A program made the translations under genes and the position numbers. Under the pieces are notes generated by a model that worked only from the letters and a program-made list of their open reading frames with translations, was not told where the DNA came from and did no database searches. Shown here piece by piece: positions 22,892-32,330 of a stretch of DNA of 64,000 nt. This stretch comes from Aedes albopictus. Its lineage: Eukaryota; Arthropoda; Insecta; Diptera; Culicidae. The number at the start of each line of letters is the position of its first letter. The first letter of the stretch is position 1. The stretch is from NCBI RefSeq assembly GCF_035046485.1, contig NC_085136.1, forward strand, positions 222,212,853-222,276,852, written 5' to 3'.

Positions 22892-23055
22892 AATATTTTA
22901 CGAAAAAATGTTCTGATAGGACAATGCGTTGCTAAATTCTGGGTGGAACGATTAATGGCCGGAATTCAATCTTTCAGTTTTCGATTGAACCACACTTTTC
23001 TCGATTGGTGGAATGAAATTATCTGATTTACAACTCTTGAGGAATTATTTTCGGT

Positions 23056-23071
23056 GGTCCTGAAAAGGACC
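23056..23071 (-). terminator. Histone-type 3' stem-loop
   Basis: On the minus strand GGTCCTTTTCAGGACC forms a 6 bp stem with a 4-base loop and fits the metazoan histone pre-mRNA stem-loop consensus at every position. It is preceded by AATCAAAC and followed after about 12 bases by CCTCAAGAG, which resembles a purine-rich histone downstream element. Whether it is used is unknown. Confidence 0.75.
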
Positions 23072-23410
23072 GTTTGATTATTTGACGATTTTAGGAACGA
23101 AATGGCATGACATCATGTCACGCAATGCGTGTTGGTTTTCTCCTTGCTAAATACAGGATACCACCAAAAACTGGTACGCCGCTTTCTCCCATGGATGAGA
23201 TTCCTGGTGCTATCCGCACGATAGCCGAGAGTTGCGGCTGGGTTGATGTGCCACTGCTCAGCTGTGGAGGTGACATCCACCCTGCCTGACTGATTCAACG
23301 AAAATGACGAAAGAAATCAGAGGGAACAGCTTTTATGTCCCTAGATTGGCAGATGAAGCTCCTCCCATTCGGCTGGCTTTCCAGTTTATTTCGTTTGCAT
23401 GTCCCGCCCC
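23056..23410 (-). repeat. Histone-like unit 3 (best preserved 3' signal)
   Basis: The minus strand has the promoter block with GGGAGGAGCTTCATCTGCC, TATA-like CATAAAAG at 23330-23337, about 260 bp of non-assignable sequence, then a perfect 16-base stem-loop. The spacing is shorter than a complete core histone gene, so the body is probably deleted. The unit flanks (for example TTAGCAACGCATTGTCCTAT) are shared with its neighbours, which shows a tandem array. Confidence 0.65.
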
Positions 23411-23729
23411 ACATGCACCAGACGCTTGAATCGGTTAATCAACCGAGAAATGAGAAAATTTTCATTTAACGAATAAAGTAACCAAAATATTGGAAGATTT
23501 AGATTATTTAAATTCGAAAAACGGTTTAATTAAACAATGTTTCACGAAAAATGGTCTGGATAGGATCAAGCGGTGCTAAATTCCTGATGGAACCATTAGT
23601 GGTCGGCATCATTATTGTTGCGGGGCCACCAAGCATACAATTTTTCACTTTTCGGTTGCACCACACTTTTACCGAGCGATGGAATGAAATAATTATGTGA
23701 TTCACAACTCTTGAGGAATAATTTTCTAT

Positions 23730-23905
23730 GGTCCTGAAAAGAACCGTTTGAATAATGGAGGATTACAAACAGAAAATTGACATGAATGTATCATGCCACG
23801 CAATGCGTGTTAGATTTCCCCGTGCTGAATGCTGAACGCCGTCGAAAATTGGCCCGCCGCTTGCTGCCGTGGATGAGATTAGTGATCGCCGTCACTGTTG
23901 CTGAA
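23730..23905 (-). repeat. Histone-like unit 4 (3' part only)
   Basis: Minus-strand stem-loop GGTTCTTTTCAGGACC at 23730-23745 (one G-T pair, fits the consensus), preceded by a stretch containing CACGCATTGCGTGGCATGAT that is shared with unit 5. The promoter half is absent; the unit is truncated where the next one begins. Confidence 0.6.
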
Positions 23906-24005
23906 CCACTACCAAGAATTCAATCTTTCACTATTTGTTTTCACTACACTTTCTCGGTCGATGCAGGAAATTCATCCAATTAACTCTCTAAGAAGCATTT
24001 TCGAT

Positions 24006-24650
24006 GGTCCTGAAGAGAACCGTTTGAATTATGGACGGTTTTGGAAGAAATTGAAATCAATTCATCATGCCACGCAATGCGTGTTGGATTTCTCCATGCT
24101 GTTTGCTGGAAGCCGTCGAAAATTGGCCCGCAGCTTGCTGCCGTGGGTGCGATTCCGGATTTTGCTGCTGCCTCTGCCACCACCGTCGATCAATCCGATG
24201 TTCAAACACTTCCTTGGTCTGCCGCGTTAGACGGTTAGAAGGTGAATGTTCAACAGCACCCTTGCCGAAATCACCGACACCGAGCCGACACGGCCGTCAA
24301 AGAAGAATGAGCGAAAACGCAAACGAAGAAAGTGGGCAGCTCTCGTTCGATGCGTTCACCTCCAGACGACAAAGACAAATGAGGGAAGATGCGAAGAAGC
24401 AGTAGCTTTTATATTCGACGGGAGCCTCCAAAATGTGCTCGATCGTGATTGGCTGGAATAAACATGGGTTCACTTTTCCCAATTTTTCAATAGTTTGTTA
24501 TTGAAAATCAGCAAATGTTAATATTGGACATAATTGGTGTAAAGATTTCCAATCGATTGGAGCCAAAATTTTGAAAATTCAACGAGAAATGGCTGAGTTA
24601 TTAACGCTCAAAATCTCCACTTCAAACGTAACGCGGCCGATTTCTGAAAA
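24006..24650 (-). repeat. Histone-like unit 5 with CCAAT and TATA
   Basis: On the minus strand: upstream region with TAATAACTCAG, GTGAACCCATGTTTATTCC, a CCAAT box at 24447-24452 (CCAATCACGATCG), TATAAAAG at 24406-24413, then about 385 bp to the stem-loop GGTTCTCTTCAGGACC at 24006-24021. The 385 bp is close to a core histone gene, but no frame reads as a histone. The copy is the inverted relative of the unit at 26.8 kb. Confidence 0.65.
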
Positions 24651-25106
24651 TTTAGAATGACACCCGGTATAGAAAAGAGAGACGTAGTCCTACGTCAAAA
24701 TGTTGCGCTGTGTTATCATGACCTGGTTTTTGCGACCTTTCACAACCAATCTAGCCTTATTTTGACCATAATCTTTAATTGTGAATACCTATTTTGATTT
24801 AACTGGTTTTCAACACTTTGATACATTAATTGGAATAAAAAAATGTTCTCATGAAGCATGGTTATCATCTTATCCAAAAGCGTTCTGCTCATTATTTCAC
24901 CTACACCATTCGGAAACCCTCTGAGGCGATTCGTCTCTTTCTTGATGATCACATGCTCAACGCTTAGCCTCTTCCGCATCCTGGACGAACACTCAGTCAC
25001 CTTCGTCGAGCGCGATATCTGCGAACTATAGATCCCTCGGAGGAGTTCTTACAAATTCCCCTCGTAGGGTAAAAGCCCCCTTCTTCGGCCTAGTACCTAT
25101 ATTCAT

Positions 25107-25465
25107 CTGGGAGGATTTTCGGCGTGGCAGTCGCAATTGCAATCAAACGATCAGATATTCTCTTCATCCGACGTTTCGATGTGTATTACATCTTCTTCAG
25201 GGAATTAGGGATGTTAATCGCTTTCGTTTTGAAAGGCTTTGTGGAAGCATAATCCGTCCGAAAAACTATTTAAAAAACGTTGGAATCGACTTCTTGAACA
25301 CTAGTTATGTTTTTGCCGAATTCGGTTCGCACTTCTAACAACACTACTAACGGCCAATTTGTTTAAGCTAAGTGGTGAATATGTGTAATTGATATTTTTG
25401 CGACCCCCCTCCCCCTCCGTAACGCTTTTTTGCAATTGCGACTGCCACGCCGAAAATCCTCCCAG
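25107..25465. mobile_element. TIR element with 36 bp ends
   Basis: CTGGGAGGATTTTCGGCGTG at the left is mirrored at the right, and the match continues through GCAGTCGCAATTGC. The 13 bp CCTATATTCATCT abuts the left end and occurs again 32 bp beyond the right end. A block just inside the right end is identical to sequence at 26.7 kb. Non-coding. Confidence 0.75.
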
Positions 25466-25769
25466 GTGTCCAGATACCTCAGTCGAAAGCTGCCTCCCTA
25501 TATTCATCTCATTTTGTCTCAAAGACTAGAGATGTGCGCCGTCGAGATTTATTACTTCACGCCGCCGGATGTTTTGATTTTCTAGCACGCCGCCAGCTTA
25601 AAACTCATCACGCCGCCGAACTTGGGATTTCCCCAATAATCTTCAGAAAATAATCGATTTTAGTTTAAACGCTCCCAAAATGAATGCATGTCATTCATTG
25701 CCGAATAAACAAAATATTTCGTTCAATGATCCTGTTGATTACTGTTAGTTACTTTTTAGTCACTTATAT

Positions 25770-26026
25770 TCAGGCCAAACATTTCAATAGGTCCTATCTG
25801 CATTTGAGAGGCTCTCTTTGTTCACTTTCTCTTTCAATTATTGCAATGTAATGGTACACTTTTCAACTATTTTTGCAGTACAAATCAAAAGACGATTGTT
25901 TTGACCATCGTTCAATGCAAGAAGAGAATCATAATACAAATAAACAGCTGAGATATTAACGAAAGAGAGGGAAACCAAAGAGAGCCTCTCTTCTGCAGAT
26001 TGGACCTTTAGACATGTTTGGCCTGA
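25770..26026. mobile_element. TCAGGCCAAACAT MITE
   Basis: TCAGGCCAAACATTTCAATA at the left is matched by ATGTTTGGCCTGA at the right, with TAT on both sides (25767-25769 and 26027-26029); the arms include GAGAGGCTCTCTTTG and its complement. A related ATTTCAATAGGTCCTATCTG phrase occurs at about 42400 and in the palindrome split by the Jockey element at 29.2 kb. Confidence 0.75.
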
Positions 26027-26144
26027 TATATCATCATATAAAAATCCTAGCAAATATCATATTCTTCACACAAGGTGTATAAAGCATGCAATGACAGCAT
26101 GCATGATTTCCCCGCGTGACGTCATAACGACGTTCGTTTATAAT

Positions 26145-26387
26145 TGAGGGGGTTAGAACAGACTTCAGTGGGCTGGACACGTAGTGCGAATGTCGGAAGA
26201 AAGAATAGCGAAAACAATATTCAGCAGAGAACCCGGTAGAGGTAGGCGACTTCGTGGGCGGCCGCGAACTCGCTGGCTGCACGCGGTTGAAGAAGATCTA
26301 CGATCCCTACACGTTCGGGGAAACTGGAGGAACATCGCCCAAGACCGACGAAGATGGTGCTCTACTATACGCTCGGCATTGGAGTAA
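26145..26387 (+). pseudogene. RTE-like non-LTR ORF2 C-terminus
   Basis: The frame has an LQWAGHVVRMSEERIAK-like start, then GRPRTRWLHAVEEDL and WRNIAQDRRRW. This is the basic C-terminal tail that follows the RT in RTE-type and some related retrotransposons. The RT itself is absent. No poly-A or repeat tail could be fixed. Confidence 0.65.
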
Positions 26388-26684
26388 AGTTACTTTGTAG
26401 CCAACAAGGTATCGAGGTAGGTAGAAGCAAAGGGGTGTGAGTGACAAAAACCCACTTTCGAGTAAATGAGGTTTAAAATTTTTCGTCAATTTTCATTATT
26501 TACATACATACAAAATGTGAGGAATTTCAAAATCAACCCAATTTTCTCCGATTTATTATAAGTTTTTTTTAATCATCGTAAAAATAATCCTAAAAAAGTT
26601 CCTGAAAGCTTGAAATCTGAAGAATTCAGGTACTAATAATTCAGTTCATGCCATAACTTAAGAATTATTTAATCAGCATACATT

Positions 26685-26765
26685 TATTACGTAACGCTAA
26701 AATTGATATTTTTGCGACCCCCCTCCCCCTCCGTAACGCTTTTTTGTATGGAAATCCAATTTTTT
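26685..26765. repeat. GGGGCTGTCC-family MITE fragment
   Basis: ATTACGTAACGC at the left, CCCCCCTCCCCCTCCGTAACG and TTTTTTGTATGG at the right match the interior of the GGGGCTGTCC MITEs. The terminal repeats are missing, so it is a partial copy. Confidence 0.55.
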
Positions 26766-26829
26766 TGACGTTGAATAACGTCCTTCGGCAACATATAGGG
26801 GTGTAACTTCAGAAAAACCAAAAACCGGC

Positions 26830-27475
26830 CGCGTCACGAAAAGTGGTCAGCTTTTGAACGCTAATAACTCAGTCATTTATGAACGGATTTTAAAAATTTT
26901 AGCACCGATCAGACGCAAATATTTCCAGCAATTATGTCAATTAATAACAACTATTGATTTTCAACAGCGAACTATTGAAAATTTAGGAAAAGTGAACCCA
27001 TGTTTTTTCCAGCCAATCACGTCCGAGCGCAGCTTTGGGCTTTTCCGTCGTGCGCCTGGCAGTATAAAAGCTATTTCTTCTTCCCATCTTCCTTCATTCT
27101 TCATCAACACCTCGAGGGGAACGCATCGGCAGAGAGCTGTTGCCTGTTCAGTTTGCTCCGTTTGCGTTTTCATTTAGTGTTCTTTGGCAACCCGAGCGCG
27201 GTGGTCGGTGCGGTGCGTCTTCGCGCGCGGCAGCTCGAGCGGAGTCGTTCACCGGATCAGAACGGAGGAGCACAGCTCGGTTTGCATTTTCGCTCAGCAT
27301 TCTCACAGCACATTTTCACGCTGTCGACCGCGGTAGACGGACGGACGCAGCAGCAGCCGCGGTGGTGGAATAATTTATCATTTCCCCAGTTCGGAAACGG
27401 ATGGGCGCCGACGACACGGCAGCAACGCGGTTTGGTTTTGTGAAATGAAAATTAAACAGCCCTTATTAGGGCTAC
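26830..27475 (+). repeat. Histone-like unit 6 (plus strand)
   Basis: Inverted relative of unit 5. It has GTGAACCCATG, CCAAT at 27013-27017, TATAAAAG at 27063-27070, a 5' region with AACGCATCGGCAGAGAGCTG and CTCCGTTTGCGTTTTC, then a stem-loop at 27458-27473, about 390 bp from the TATA box. The length fits a core histone transcription unit, and GTGAAATGAAAATTAAAC precedes the stem-loop like a 3' UTR. The longest frame through it (27000-27443) does not read as a histone. Confidence 0.65.
27458..27473 (+). terminator. Histone-type 3' stem-loop
   Basis: AGCCCTTATTAGGGCT pairs perfectly as a 6 bp stem and 4-base loop. The outermost pair is A-T instead of the usual G-C, a compensated change. Flanks are TTAAAC and ACAATTT. 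Confidence 0.65.
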
Positions 27476-28039
27476 AATTTTAAATTCCACGAAAGAGTTG
27501 ATTCGAATTTCACTAGAAATTGAAGAAACGCAAGTGCAAACATCTTGAAACCTACTTCGAGAGCACCGTCGAGCGCGGTACAAGCACCGCCAGCAACCTA
27601 GCAGCAGCGGCGGTAGCTTATTAGCATTTTCCCCGTGCGGTAGCGAATGGGGCATGGCAACAACTGGGAATATTTTAACCGCTTGATGTCGAATCTATTT
27701 TAAATTCAAGATACGGTGACAAAAGCCTAAACTTATGCGCGCATAATAAATCTGCTTAAAATTTCTTCAACTTTGAAGAATGGAAAATGAAAATGTTAAC
27801 CAGCGTTGCTAAATTTCAATAACAATTTTAGAATTTCAAATATCTGTAATCTTAAGAAATTTTAATCGAAAATACATGACTTTTGTACTATATACTGTCA
27901 TTCCTTACTAAACATTATAATATTGGTTAATCCTAAGCCTACATACTGATTTGGAAATGGCTGATAATAATCATTTTAGTATAATTTTAAGCTATAATGA
28001 ATTATTGCAGATAAATTTGTATGGCATCGTTGAATTTTA

Positions 28040-28490
28040 CTCCCCTCACATTTAACCAATCACGTTCGAGAGGGGAAGCCAGGCCATTGTGCCGTATAAA
28101 AGCAAACTGCTTCTTCTCATCTTCCATCATTCTTTCTTGACCCGTCGAGGGGATCACATAGAAGGAGAGCTAGCCAGTTTCTCCGTTTGCATTTTCCATC
28201 AGTATGCTTGGCAAGCCGAGCGCGGTGGTTGTCGGCTGTTACGCTCTCCTTCGTATCGTTGTACGCGGCGCCAGTGGAGCAATCAGCCAGTTCAAACTGG
28301 TGCGCGGCAACAACGAGGGCTTTCTTTTGCCCCGAGTTTGCGCAGCATCGCCATCGCAAAACCCCCATCGGAATCAACGCCACCGATGGCGCTCTGGATT
28401 TAGTTGGCATAGCTAGCGATTTTCACCTCATGCAACAATTGATCAATTATTGTACAACAAATGAAATGACACAGCCTTTCTAAGGGCTTC
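28040..28490 (+). repeat. Histone-like unit 7 (plus strand)
   Basis: CCAATCACGTTCGAG at 28056, TATAAAAG at 28095-28102, then the shared CTCCGTTTGCATTTTC and GCCGAGCGCGGTGG phrases of unit 6, and a stem-loop AGCCTTTCTAAGGGCT at 28473-28488 (one G-T pair). TATA to stem-loop is about 380 bp. The frame at 28187-28483 is open but matches nothing I know. Confidence 0.6.
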
Positions 28491-28499
28491 AAAAATGTT

Positions 28500-29194
28500 C
28501 CTCCCAAGAGTGAATCGAATAATTTTCTTAGGCGACGCGTCGGGTCACAAATATGTCAAAACCGACTAAGTCTTAAAACCGTAGCATAAACTTTGCAAGC
28601 GGAATAGTGGAAATATATTAGATTGTTGTAGCATCCTTTATATTTCCCAGACATTTTTGCCACACAATATAGAAGAAAACTGTATGATATCTAGAAATTC
28701 TTAGTTATATAATTACATATTGGTAATTCCAGTCCACCAATTAGCATAAGCTAAATGATTTGCATTTTTGATTGATCTGTTAGATTGCATCTGTTTAAAT
28801 TCTTATAAAATGTACGGTTAAATGGTTTTGACAAATTCGTTTATGGAAACATTTTAAAACCAACTACTACGCGGAACAAGTCTTGTCGCGTCCATTCTAA
28901 ATTTCTATAATAAAAAACCAGCAAAAGCAGAGAAATTGTGCGAGAGGATTTGAAACCTGCATCAATTTTCTTCGCAAAATAATTACCTGTTAGCATCCAA
29001 AGAAATTCAAAGGTCTAGCAAACTACAGTTGGCCCGCTGAAATTATTCTGCAAATTGACTCACTGTATTTCGAGAGCAACAACATAGTTTAATGAAAGAG
29101 AAACTAGTTACGACTACCAATACCTGGGCTGCCCATAAATGTTGAACCAAGAAAACCTAGTGCTGGGCTAGTACACAGGTTTAAATAGTTCTGA
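28500..29194. other. No recognisable gene
   Basis: AT-rich sequence without long frames or clear repeats. Confidence 0.5.
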
Positions 29195-29202
29195 CGTTCG
29201 AT

Positions 29203-29919
29203 TTGAATAGGTCTAACCTGTTCACCTCGGATATTCCACCGCTGCCAGAGAATGGTTCGCTGTCGTTGTTCGCCGATGATACGTCAGTCGTCCATAGTGG
29301 TAGGTTCATTAGGGCGCTCACCTCCAGACTCCAAAGAAGCCTGAATGTCCTGTCAGACTATTTGACCAGTTGGAAGATCTGTATCAACGCGGCGAAGACC
29401 CAGGTCATCCTTTTCCCTCATTCCAAATCCCCCCGACTTGTTCCGGCTGAGGATTGTAAAATCACCCTAAATGGGTCAACAGTGGAATGGTCTAGTGAGG
29501 CCGATTACCTGGGCTTAACCCTGGACAGCAAGCTACTCTTCAGACAGCAAGTTGATAAAACTGTCACCAAGTGCAACATACTGCTTAAGTTGCTATATCC
29601 CTTGATCAAACGTAAGTCAACGCTGTCCCTGAAGAACAAGCTTGCTGTCTACAAGCAAATCATCCTCCCCGTCATCGAATACGGAGTACCAATCTGGGAG
29701 AGTTGCGCCCAAACTCATCATCTGAAGTTCCAGCGAGTTCAGAACAAATTCTTAAGGATGATTGTCAACAGTCCTCCAAGAATGCGAACATCAGAGGTCC
29801 ACCGTCTGGCCGGAATCAAAACCCTAGATGAAAGGTTTGGTGAGTCTGTCACAAGGTACAAGGCGAATTGCTGCTATTCAGACCAACAGGTCATCCGGGA
29901 CATTGTTCCCCACAATTAG
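29203..29919 (+). CDS. Jockey reverse transcriptase, C-terminal part
   Basis: The frame begins around the RT catalytic box (LSLFADDTSVVHSG) and continues through SDYLTSWKICINAAKTQVIL, LGLTLDSKLLFRQQV and LPVIEYGVPIWESCAQTH to a normal stop. This is the thumb and C-terminal region of Jockey-clade ORF2. The first ATG spans the 5' insertion junction and is not the original start. The frame has no stops, so the insertion is fairly young; it cannot be functional. Confidence 0.85.
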   Translation: MNRSNLFTSDIPPLPENGSLSLFADDTSVVHSGRFIRALTSRLQRSLNVLSDYLTSWKICINAAKTQVILFPHSKSPRLVPAEDCKITLNGSTVEWSSEADYLGLTLDSKLLFRQQVDKTVTKCNILLKLLYPLIKRKSTLSLKNKLAVYKQIILPVIEYGVPIWESCAQTHHLKFQRVQNKFLRMIVNSPPRMRTSEVHRLAGIKTLDERFGESVTRYKANCCYSDQQVIRDIVPHN

Positions 29920-30184
29920 GTTATCAAATTTTGTAAATAGTAGTTTGTAAATAAGTAGTTAGGTTATCAAATTGTTTTCCCCCTTTTTTTTGAATATCAG
30001 AGCTCTTAGAGAGCCGACCTGTAAATTAGAATAACCAATTGAAGTAATTACCAATCACACAGACTATAAAAAAAATCAAAATCCCAAAGATGTAGAGCCA
30101 CTAAGGCTATATCACTTGACATGTATATAGAAAATAATGTAAAACCATGAATGAGACAAATAAAATGAATTTTAACTAACTAAA
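29215..30184 (+). mobile_element. 5'-truncated Jockey-clade retrotransposon
   Basis: The element starts inside the RT domain and ends in TTTTAACTAACTAAA. ATTTGAATAGGTCT is repeated exactly at 29201-29214 and 30185-30198, a 14 bp target duplication. The 3' UTR is about 260 bp. Truncation at the 5' end is normal for incomplete target-primed reverse transcription. Confidence 0.85.
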
Positions 30185-30398
30185 ATTTGAATAGGTCTTA
30201 TCTGTATAGGAATCCCAGCAAATTTACGACCTATTCAAATTGAACGGCAAAGTTTATAAGAAATGAATCGGATCGAAAATAATGATAAATAATAAACTCC
30301 ACTATCAATTGCCGTCTACAATCAAACTAAACCAAACCAAAATTTCACATCACAATCTTTATCAATGTTAATACAGCACTCAATAACCGAAACTAATG

Positions 30399-30438
30399 AT
30401 TGATTAATTGATTGATTTGTCTTTATTAAGGAGACTTT
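30399..30438 (-). mobile_element. 40 bp retrotransposon 3' end with 12 bp target duplication
   Basis: CCGAAACTAATG occurs at 30387-30398 and 30439-30450, flanking ATTGATTAATTGATTGATTT plus GTCTTTATTAAGGAGACTTT. The insert is the same 3' terminus as at 20819-20873, read on the minus strand. Confidence 0.75.
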
Positions 30439-30501
30439 CCGAAACTAATGCATAAACGGACGTTATTCAACGTCAGACATGCGGTCGTGTCTAGTATACA
30501 A

Positions 30502-30590
30502 CCCCTCCAACTTTTTTGTATGGGCCGTAACGCTTGGCCATACTACCCCCTCCTCCAAGAGCGTTACGTAATTTGTGGACTGCGCCTTAT
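30502..30590. repeat. GGGGCTGTCC-family MITE fragment (copy C)
   Basis: CCCCTCCAACTTTTTTGTATGG, CCCCCTCCTCC and GCGTTACGTAATTTGTGGAC match the right half of the family. The left end is not recognisable. Confidence 0.6.
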
Positions 30591-30664
30591 GGAATTTTTT
30601 TATTTATTATGGAACGTTTAATTGTCTGCCGCACTATATACGAGTGCGCAATTATAAGTTACTA

Positions 30665-31090
30665 CCGCCAGTCGGGGTGACATTGGGCCTGGGGGGTAAC
30701 TTTGGGCCAACAATCAAGAAAGATGTTTCGCTCAAAATAATAATATTTATTAAAGTGATTATCAAAAAGCTGATACCATATGGTAAATATAGCTTGCATT
30801 GATCATCCGCTGTAGAAAAATGTCACATTTTGTTAATTTTCCATTAAGAAAACGTGATGTGAATATCATGGTTAAACGTACTGTACAAAATCATTGTTTT
30901 AAAATGCCCAGTAGAAAACAGCTGAACAACGGACATGCAATGAACTGCTGTTTTCTAAATATATTGGGTAGTTGTTTTGAAAAGTAATATAAGTTTTCTT
31001 GGTTTTGTATGCTATTTTGCATGAAAAACTTATTAATTGGAGCTGTAGTGCAAATAACTCATTTTGGGGGTGACTTTGGGCCATATAAAA
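30665..31090. repeat. GGGGTGACNTTGGGCC terminal repeats
   Basis: GGGGTGACATTGGGCC at about 30676 and GGGGTGACTTTGGGCC at about 31067 lie in the same direction, with GGTAACTTTGGGCC between. These look like ends of a mariner-type MITE family, but no inverted partner was found. Sequence between them is AT-rich and non-coding. Confidence 0.45.
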
Positions 31091-31189
31091 GCAATGCAGT
31101 CAGTACGAGAACCCTACAAATGTGAATTAAACATGGCTGGGGGTGCATAAATTAAAAAAGGCATAAAATAAGGGAAGTTTGTGCATAAA

Positions 31190-31788
31190 AAAACTCCTCC
31201 ATAACGCTTCCGTAACGCCTCTGAATCCCGCCGAAAATGCTCTGAAACTTCCTGAAATGCCTCGAAAATCCCCCTAAAACCCCCTCGGACCCCATGTAAC
31301 GCACCTGCGACGCTACGAAACCGTTGAAAACTCATTCGTAACGCTTCCGTAATGCTTCTGAATCCCGCCGAAAATGCTCTGAAACTTCCTGAAATGGCTC
31401 CAAAATTCCCCTTAAACCGCCTCGGACCCCATGTAACGCACCTGCGACGCTCCAAAACCCCCTAAATCTCCTCCGTAACGCTTCCGTAACGCCTCTGAAT
31501 CCCAAACCCCAAAATTCCTCTTAATAAGACGCTCCGAAACCCCCGAAAACGCCTCCGTAGCGCCTCTGAATCCCGCAAAAAATGCTCTGAAACTTCCTGA
31601 AATGCCTCCAAAATCCCTCTAAAATCCCCTCGGACCCAATGTAACGCATCTGAACCCCCAAAACGCCTGCCTAACGCTTCCGAATCCATCTAAGACCCAC
31701 TTGCATCCGTTTAACGCACGTGAGATCCTCGGAAACCCCCGAAAACGTACCTGTAACGCCTCCAAACCCCGTCGAAAATCCTCTGAAA
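31190..31788. repeat. 137 bp tandem repeat, left part
   Basis: GAATCCCGCCGAAAATGCTC and ATGTAACGCACCTGCGACGC recur; the first three CTGAATCCC starts are 137 bp apart (about 31221, 31358 and 31495), then the spacing becomes irregular. Long minus-strand frames here follow the repeat and are not genes. Confidence 0.75.
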
Positions 31789-32201
31789 CTGAGACGAGAC
31801 TCGCGAAGAGGAAAAAAAAGCAACGTCAAATGCAGCCCAACTGAGCTGTCAGTTGTAGCCCGTTTTATTACGTTACCTAAAACGAGGAAAGTATTGCTAT
31901 CCGAGATAAATTCTGAAGCCAAAATTCACTCCGAGCAGCATTTTTTTCTCCTGTACTCTCAAAAATAAATTGAAAACAAACTATTCCAATGATTACTTTG
32001 CTTGGCGATTGTTCGCGTTGCAAAATTTCACCTCAACATGATTTTGTGCGTGAATGGGATTCAGTCACACTGCATGTGAGGTGATGCGGTCACGTATGTG
32101 TTTGAACCACCAGCCCAAAACATGATGTCAACACAGATAGGAGGAAGAAAAAAACATCAAACTGGAGAAAAAGAAGACCGTCTTCGCGAGTCTCGTCTCA
32201 G
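31789..32201. mobile_element. 413 bp hAT-type MITE with 8 bp target duplication
   Basis: CTGAGACGAGACTCGCGAAG at the left is mirrored at the right. CTCTGAAA is duplicated exactly at 31781-31788 and 32202-32209. It is inserted in the 137 bp repeat, whose own sequence supplied the target. Non-coding. Confidence 0.85.
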
Positions 32202-32330
32202 CTCTGAAACTCTCTGCAATGCTTTCGAAAACTCCCTCAGACCCCCGAAAACCCCTCGGAGATCTCCTGGTACCTCGCGGAAACCCCTGGGAACCCCCTG
32301 AAACTCCCCTGTGACTTCCATTTGCTCATC
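32202..32330. repeat. 137 bp tandem repeat, right remnant
   Basis: GCTCTGAAACTC, GAAAACTCCCTCAGACCCCC and GGAACCCCCTGAAACTCCCC continue the repeat interrupted by the MITE. Confidence 0.6.

Larger units (their letters stand above)
29195..30247. mobile_element. Small palindromic MITE split by the Jockey element
   Basis: With the Jockey insertion and one target copy removed, CGTTCGATTTGAATAGGTC at the left faces GACCTATTCAAATTGAACG at the right, about 35 bp apart. The motif is shared with the MITEs at 25770 and 42400. Confidence 0.65.

Noticed and set aside
27140..27373. A histone H2A remnant in unit 6 (GGCAAC...CCGAGCGCG and CAGTTTGC phrases)
   Set aside because: The resemblance is short and needs frame changes, and the same phrases in units 5 and 7 do not line up with H2A. 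Only the promoter and stem-loop evidence is kept.
27400..27450. A histone H4 C-terminus before the unit 6 stem-loop
   Set aside because: A few residues (RQQRGL before the stop) resemble the H4 end, but no upstream H4 sequence supports it.
31114..31922. Minus-strand frames reading like SEHFRRDSEALRRRF
   Set aside because: They follow the 137 bp tandem repeat; the period is not a multiple of three, so the frame changes between units.
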